From Lacticaseibacillus parakribbianus (GTDB lineage Bacteria; Bacillota; Bacilli; Lactobacillales; Lactobacillaceae), in assembly GCF_025490915.1 (NCBI RefSeq), contig NZ_JANQBA010000019.1, forward strand, positions 1-37,686: a stretch of 37,686 nucleotides of DNA. Reading direction: 5' to 3'. Made by a program: the position numbers and the translations under genes. Below the pieces are notes generated by a model, which saw only the letters and a program-made list of their open reading frames with translations, did no database searches and was not told the origin of the DNA. Shown here one piece after another: positions 34,595-37,686 of the stretch (position 1 is its first letter; the number at the start of each line of letters is the position of its first letter).

Positions 34595-34723
34595 GCAGAG
34601 GGCAGAGCCGCGGCGGTCTTAGCAGGACGGGTGGCCTAGCCCCGGGGGCTGGGACCTGTACTTGGCCCCAGTCACCGGGGCGTCGCCAGCCGTTCCTGCG
34701 TTGCCGCGCGGCGCCCGTTTAGC
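34595..34723 (+). repeat. structured intergenic repeat, copy F2 (tandem)
   Basis: Follows F1 head to tail and starts with the same 16 bases. The middle stem is GCAGGA with TCCTGC where other copies have GCGGGA with TCCCGC, a paired change. CCCCGG and CCGGGG form an extra helix. A partial third unit follows to about 34800. Confidence 0.8.
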
Positions 34724-34995
34724 GCAGAGCGTGGAAAGCCGCGGGTAGCGCAGCCCGGCTCCTGGGGAATTCGCGCCCCGGCTCAGCCGGCCTACGCATG
34801 ATCCGCAGCCGGGCACCTTCGCCCGTCACCTGCTAGGCAACAAAACGGCGCCAAGGCGCTAGGGTCGGGCCGCTTTTTTGCGCCAGGCGCCACTTAGGCT
34901 TGCTTGGCACTGCACATACATAGGAAATTGCCGGTTTCAGGTGCGTCGACTGACCGAGTCTTGTATACTTAAGAACAGATTGTGAGGGAGCGTTA

Positions 34996-35352
34996 TTGCG
35001 TAAATCGTACCGAATCAAAAAAGAAGATGAGTTTCAGCGCGTGTTCGATCAGGGGGCCTCGGTGGCCAACCGCAACTTCGTGGTTTACCACCTGCCGGCC
35101 GATCAGCCACATTTTCGCGTGGGGATTTCCGTGGGCAAAAAAGTTCACCTCCGCGCCGTGGTTCGCAACCGCGTGAAGCGCTACATCCGTCAGTCGCTGC
35201 TCGAGCTCAAACCGGACATCGACCCGCAGACGGATTTTCTCGTGATCGCGCGTAAGTCGGCCAAGACGCTCGACATGGCCGGGACCAAGAAGAACCTCGT
35301 GCATGTGCTGAGCCTGGCCGGCATCCTGAACGATCACATCGACATCATCTGA
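34996..35352 (+). CDS. rnpA: ribonuclease P protein component
   Basis: A 118-residue RnpA, the protein part of RNase P that matures tRNA 5' ends. It opens [19 protein letters not shown] and has the RNA-binding motif [11 protein letters not shown] (RNR at about 57-59). The start is TTG with GAGGGAG upstream. A -10-like TATACT lies about 35 bases upstream. It is followed by yidC after 70 bases, the usual order. Confidence 0.96.
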   Translation: MRKSYRIKKEDEFQRVFDQGASVANRNFVVYHLPADQPHFRVGISVGKKVHLRAVVRNRVKRYIRQSLLELKPDIDPQTDFLVIARKSAKTLDMAGTKKNLVHVLSLAGILNDHIDII

Positions 35353-35422
35353 GTCTGGGCGGCCTTGCCACCCGGCTTTTGTATACGACGGCGCAACGCG
35401 TCGAATGAAAGAGGGAGAATTC

Positions 35423-36253
35423 GTGAACAAACGCAATACCAAGCGGCTCTTGGTTGTGCTGGGGATGCTGGCCTTGACCGTGTTTCTGACGGCCTGTGGC
35501 ACCAGCACGGTCACCGCTCACAGCACCAACGTCTGGGACCGCTACGTCATCTACAACGCCGCGCAGTTCATCTTGTGGCTGGCCAAAATCTCCGGCGGCA
35601 ACGCCGGGGTCGGGATCATCATCTTCACCATCCTGATCCGCATCCTGATCTTCCCGCTGAGCTACATTTCGATTAAGAACATGTCCAAGCAGCAGGAAAT
35701 CGCGCCGCAGCTCAAGGAACTTCAAAAGAAGTACCGCAGCAAGGACACCGATACCCAGCGCAAGCTGCAGCAGGAGACGCAAAAGCTCTACGCCGCCGAG
35801 GGCATCAACCCGGTGATGGGCTGCCTGCCGATTGCCATTCAGATGCCGTTCCTGTTCGCCTTGTACCAGGCGATCTACCGGACACCGGCGCTGAAGGTCG
35901 GCCACTTCCTGTGGACCAACCTGGGCCAGCCCGACCCGACTTGGATCCTGCCGATTCTCGCCGCGGTCTTCACGCTTTTGACCAGCTTGACCTCGACTTT
36001 GGCCCAGCCGACCCGGACCACCGTGCAGTGGGTCATGGTCGCCGTTTCACCAATCATGATTCTTGCGATGGGCTTCACGTTCCCATCGGCGCTTGCGATT
36101 TACTGGGTTGTCACCAACGCCTTTTCACTGGGGCAGACCCTGCTCCTGCAAAACCCGTTCAAGATGAAACGGGCTCGCGACGAGAAGGCCCAAGCCGAGC
36201 GCGACCGCAAAAAGGCGCTGCGCAAGGCCTACAAACGCGCGTTGAAGAAGTAG
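35423..36253 (+). CDS. yidC: membrane protein insertase YidC/OxaA lipoprotein type
   Basis: A 276-residue insertase that moves membrane proteins into the bilayer. The signal peptide ends in the lipobox LTAC (Cys25), so the mature protein is lipid-anchored, as in B. subtilis SpoIIIJ. The conserved core has ISGGNAGVGIIIFTILIRILIFPLSYISIKN with the hydrophilic-groove Arg (TILIR), a charged hairpin loop, then NPVMGCLPIAIQMPFLFALYQAIY. The basic tail KKALRKAYKRALKK may bind ribosomes. GTG at 35423 behind GAGGGAG is chosen; the ATG six codons earlier has no ribosome site. Confidence 0.96.
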   Translation: MNKRNTKRLLVVLGMLALTVFLTACGTSTVTAHSTNVWDRYVIYNAAQFILWLAKISGGNAGVGIIIFTILIRILIFPLSYISIKNMSKQQEIAPQLKELQKKYRSKDTDTQRKLQQETQKLYAAEGINPVMGCLPIAIQMPFLFALYQAIYRTPALKVGHFLWTNLGQPDPTWILPILAAVFTLLTSLTSTLAQPTRTTVQWVMVAVSPIMILAMGFTFPSALAIYWVVTNAFSLGQTLLLQNPFKMKRARDEKAQAERDRKKALRKAYKRALKK

Positions 36254-36299
36254 CCAGCGCGGGGCAAGGCAACTTGCCAATGTAAGGAGGATACCACCC

Positions 36300-37064
36300 A
36301 TGCCTACTTTTCAAGGGGCAACGATCCAAAAGGCGATAGACGCCGGTCTGGTGACGCTTGGCGTCGCCCGTGAGCAGGTGGCCGTCGAGGTGATCCAGGA
36401 GGGCAAGCACGGCTTGTTCGGCCTGGGCCGCCAGCAGGCCATCGTCAACCTGAGCGTGCAGCCGGCCACCGCGGCCAGCCTGCACGCCGATCCCGTGCCG
36501 GAAAAGCCGGCGGTCCAGGCCGCACCGGCGCCGGCCGCCGCCAAGCCGGAACACCAGCTGCCACTGCACCACCTGCACGAGGGCAACGGCCTGCACCGCG
36601 ATGACCAAACCGCCATCGCGCTGGTGCAAAGCTACCTGGAAGACATCACCCGCGAGCTGGGGCTGGCGGCGACCATCGATAACACCCGCGAAGGCGATCA
36701 GGTCTGGTTCGATCTGGCCACCGACAAGGAGGCGCTTTTGATCGGCAAGCACGGCAAGATCATCAACGCCATCCAGTACCTGGCCCAAACCGAGTTCAAC
36801 CACTACGGCAAGTCCAAGTGGACCGTCATGCTGAACGTCGGCGACTACCGCCAGCGCCGCGACGCCGCGGTGCGGCGCCTGGCCGAAAAAAGCGCCAGGG
36901 AGGTCGTCGCTCGCGGTGCCAGCGTCTACCTGGACCCGATGCCGTCCTTTGAACGCAAGGCGATCCACGCCACGCTGGCGGATAGCCCGTACGTCGACAC
37001 GCACTCGGAGGGCACGGACCCGCGGCGCTACGTTGTGGTCACGCCCAAGGGCCGCAGCTTGTAA
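36300..37064 (+). CDS. khpB: RNA-binding protein KhpB (Jag / EloR)
   Basis: A 254-residue protein of three domains: Jag_N (about 1-55, with VEVIQEGKHGLFGLGRQQA), a Pro/Ala/His-rich linker (about 56-100), a KH domain (about 105-180, with LIGKHGKIINAIQYL) and R3H (about 185-254, with MPSFERKAIHATLAD and TDPRRYVVV). KhpB works with KhpA as an RNA chaperone that affects cell elongation and division in lactobacilli and streptococci. AAGGAGG lies 9 bases before the ATG, 46 bases after yidC, so they form an operon with rnpA. A terminator follows. Confidence 0.95.
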   Translation: MPTFQGATIQKAIDAGLVTLGVAREQVAVEVIQEGKHGLFGLGRQQAIVNLSVQPATAASLHADPVPEKPAVQAAPAPAAAKPEHQLPLHHLHEGNGLHRDDQTAIALVQSYLEDITRELGLAATIDNTREGDQVWFDLATDKEALLIGKHGKIINAIQYLAQTEFNHYGKSKWTVMLNVGDYRQRRDAAVRRLAEKSAREVVARGASVYLDPMPSFERKAIHATLADSPYVDTHSEGTDPRRYVVVTPKGRSL

Positions 37065-37084
37065 AATGAATCACTGACTTTGAG

Positions 37085-37115
37085 AATCCGGGAGGCCGCC
37101 GCCGCCCGGATTTTT
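37085..37115 (+). terminator. terminator of rnpA-yidC-khpB
   Basis: AATCCGGG pairs with CCCGGATT around a 12-nt loop, then TTT, 20 bases after khpB. Confidence 0.85.
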
Positions 37116-37229
37116 GGTGTGGGGCCGCACCAGGCGCCGGAGGAACCGGATGCCCGCTCGCAGCCGGTTGCGGTTGCGTTTTAGTTGGGGGAGGCAAGGG
37201 GTTCTGGCTGGCAGTCGCCGTGGTCAACT

Positions 37230-37238
37230 TGCTACACT
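37230..37238 (+). promoter_or_regulatory. extended -10 promoter of the LPxTG mini-gene
   Basis: TGCTACACT about 165 bases before the start codon. The long leader holds a GCGGCCA/TGGCCGC hairpin (about 37250-37264). Confidence 0.45.
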
Positions 37239-37401
37239 GAAATTAAGGCGGCCAGGGTGGCCGCACACAACCGACAACCACTGAACGGATGCGCCGACTG
37301 CGATTGCGTAAGCTCCGACCGAACGTCGAGGACCACCTCCCGTCTGTGCCGCGCTGCCAGATCACGCCCCGCCCCGTTTGCAACGATGAGGAGGAATTCT
37401 G

Positions 37402-37563
37402 ATGTACGGAAATAGCTCGAAGGCCGGCCTCGCCGGCGCCGCTGTGCTGCCCGCGACCGGCGGGGTGATTTCGCCTTGGGTGGCGGTGATCGGCTACGCA
37501 GTCTTAGCCGTGACGCTCGTCTCCTTCTTCTTCCTGTGGCGTGCCACCAAGCGCGTTCACTGA
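37402..37563 (+). CDS. 53-residue orphan LPxTG membrane protein
   Basis: A tiny gene with GAGGAGG before the ATG. The protein is essentially a cell-wall sorting signal: LPATG (residues 16-20), a hydrophobic span (about 22-44, ending SFFFLW) and a basic tail (RATKRVH). Sortase A cuts such motifs between Thr and Gly and links the upstream part to peptidoglycan. Here only 19 residues precede the cut and no signal peptide is visible. It may be a relic of a larger surface protein or a real small peptide. Promoter, ribosome site and terminator are intact. A 37-codon upstream frame ends by overlapping its ATG (TGATG). Confidence 0.75.
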   Translation: MYGNSSKAGLAGAAVLPATGGVISPWVAVIGYAVLAVTLVSFFFLWRATKRVH

Positions 37564-37568
37564 TGGCG

Positions 37569-37595
37569 ACCGGTGGGGGTACCCACCGGTTTTTT
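37569..37595 (+). terminator. terminator of the LPxTG mini-gene
   Basis: ACCGGTGGG pairs with CCCACCGGT around GGTA, followed by a T-run, 6 bases after the stop codon. Confidence 0.92.
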
Positions 37596-37686
37596 GCTGC
37601 TGGGGCACCTGGAAAATGCCGGTGGTGCGGCCTTTGCCGGCGAAAAAACGCGGGCTGAGTCGAATTGTTTGACGCCGAATTGGTCT

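Overview
This window is the chromosomal replication-origin region of a GC-rich low-GC-phylum bacterium, most likely a Lactobacillaceae member. That placement rests on Shine-Dalgarno sites of the AGGAGG type, the gene order rpmH-rnpA-yidC-khpB, dnaA-dnaN-yaaA-recF-gyrB-gyrA and rpsF-ssb-rpsR, an SSB ending DDDLPF, and FemX/ATP-grasp cell-wall genes. I cannot name the species. oriC lies at about 33.7-34.2 kb. Genes run away from it on both sides: rpmH, rnpA, yidC, khpB and a tiny LPxTG gene to the right (+), and dnaA through gyrA and most of the rest to the left (-). DnaA boxes flank dnaA on both sides, and a DnaA-trio unwinding element sits between dnaA and dnaN.

Layout from left to right. 0.1-6.6 kb: housekeeping and accessory genes (P-loop kinase, YitT transporter, Dps, ClbS/DfsB-like protein, a 616-residue surface protein, a small membrane protein, a GNAT acetyltransferase). 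6.7-9.9 kb: an ABC exporter cassette. 9.97-10.8 kb: a Fic protein between two almost identical terminators. 10.9-12.05 kb: the S6-SSB-S18 operon. 12.4-17.5 kb: an aldo/keto reductase, a peptidoglycan-branching pair (ATP-grasp ligase plus FemX-like transferase), an aberrant tRNA-Cys-like gene with its own promoter and terminator, and an L,D-transpeptidase. 17.7-22.4 kb: a more AT-rich, probably acquired block with a second ABC exporter cassette and a frameshifted secreted-protein gene. 22.4-33.7 kb: MgtC/YitT-type membrane protein and the gyrA, gyrB, recF, yaaA, dnaN, dnaA genes, including an overlooked 39-residue membrane protein between yaaA and dnaN.

The most striking unexplained signal is a family of about 125-bp structured repeats in intergenic spaces. 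I see six loci and at least seven copies, including one tandem pair. Each folds as one long stem-loop, and several base pairs differ between copies by compensatory changes on both strands. In most loci the element begins directly after a stop codon, in the sense direction, so it may act as a 3'-UTR RNA element. The second signal is the tRNA-Cys-like gene, with a 10-nt anticodon loop and a long variable arm, lying upstream of the FemX operon. GyrA, GyrB and RecF all carry Ala/Asp/Glu-rich disordered extensions.

All coordinates and motif calls come from reading the sequence. Family assignments are by recognised motifs, not database search.
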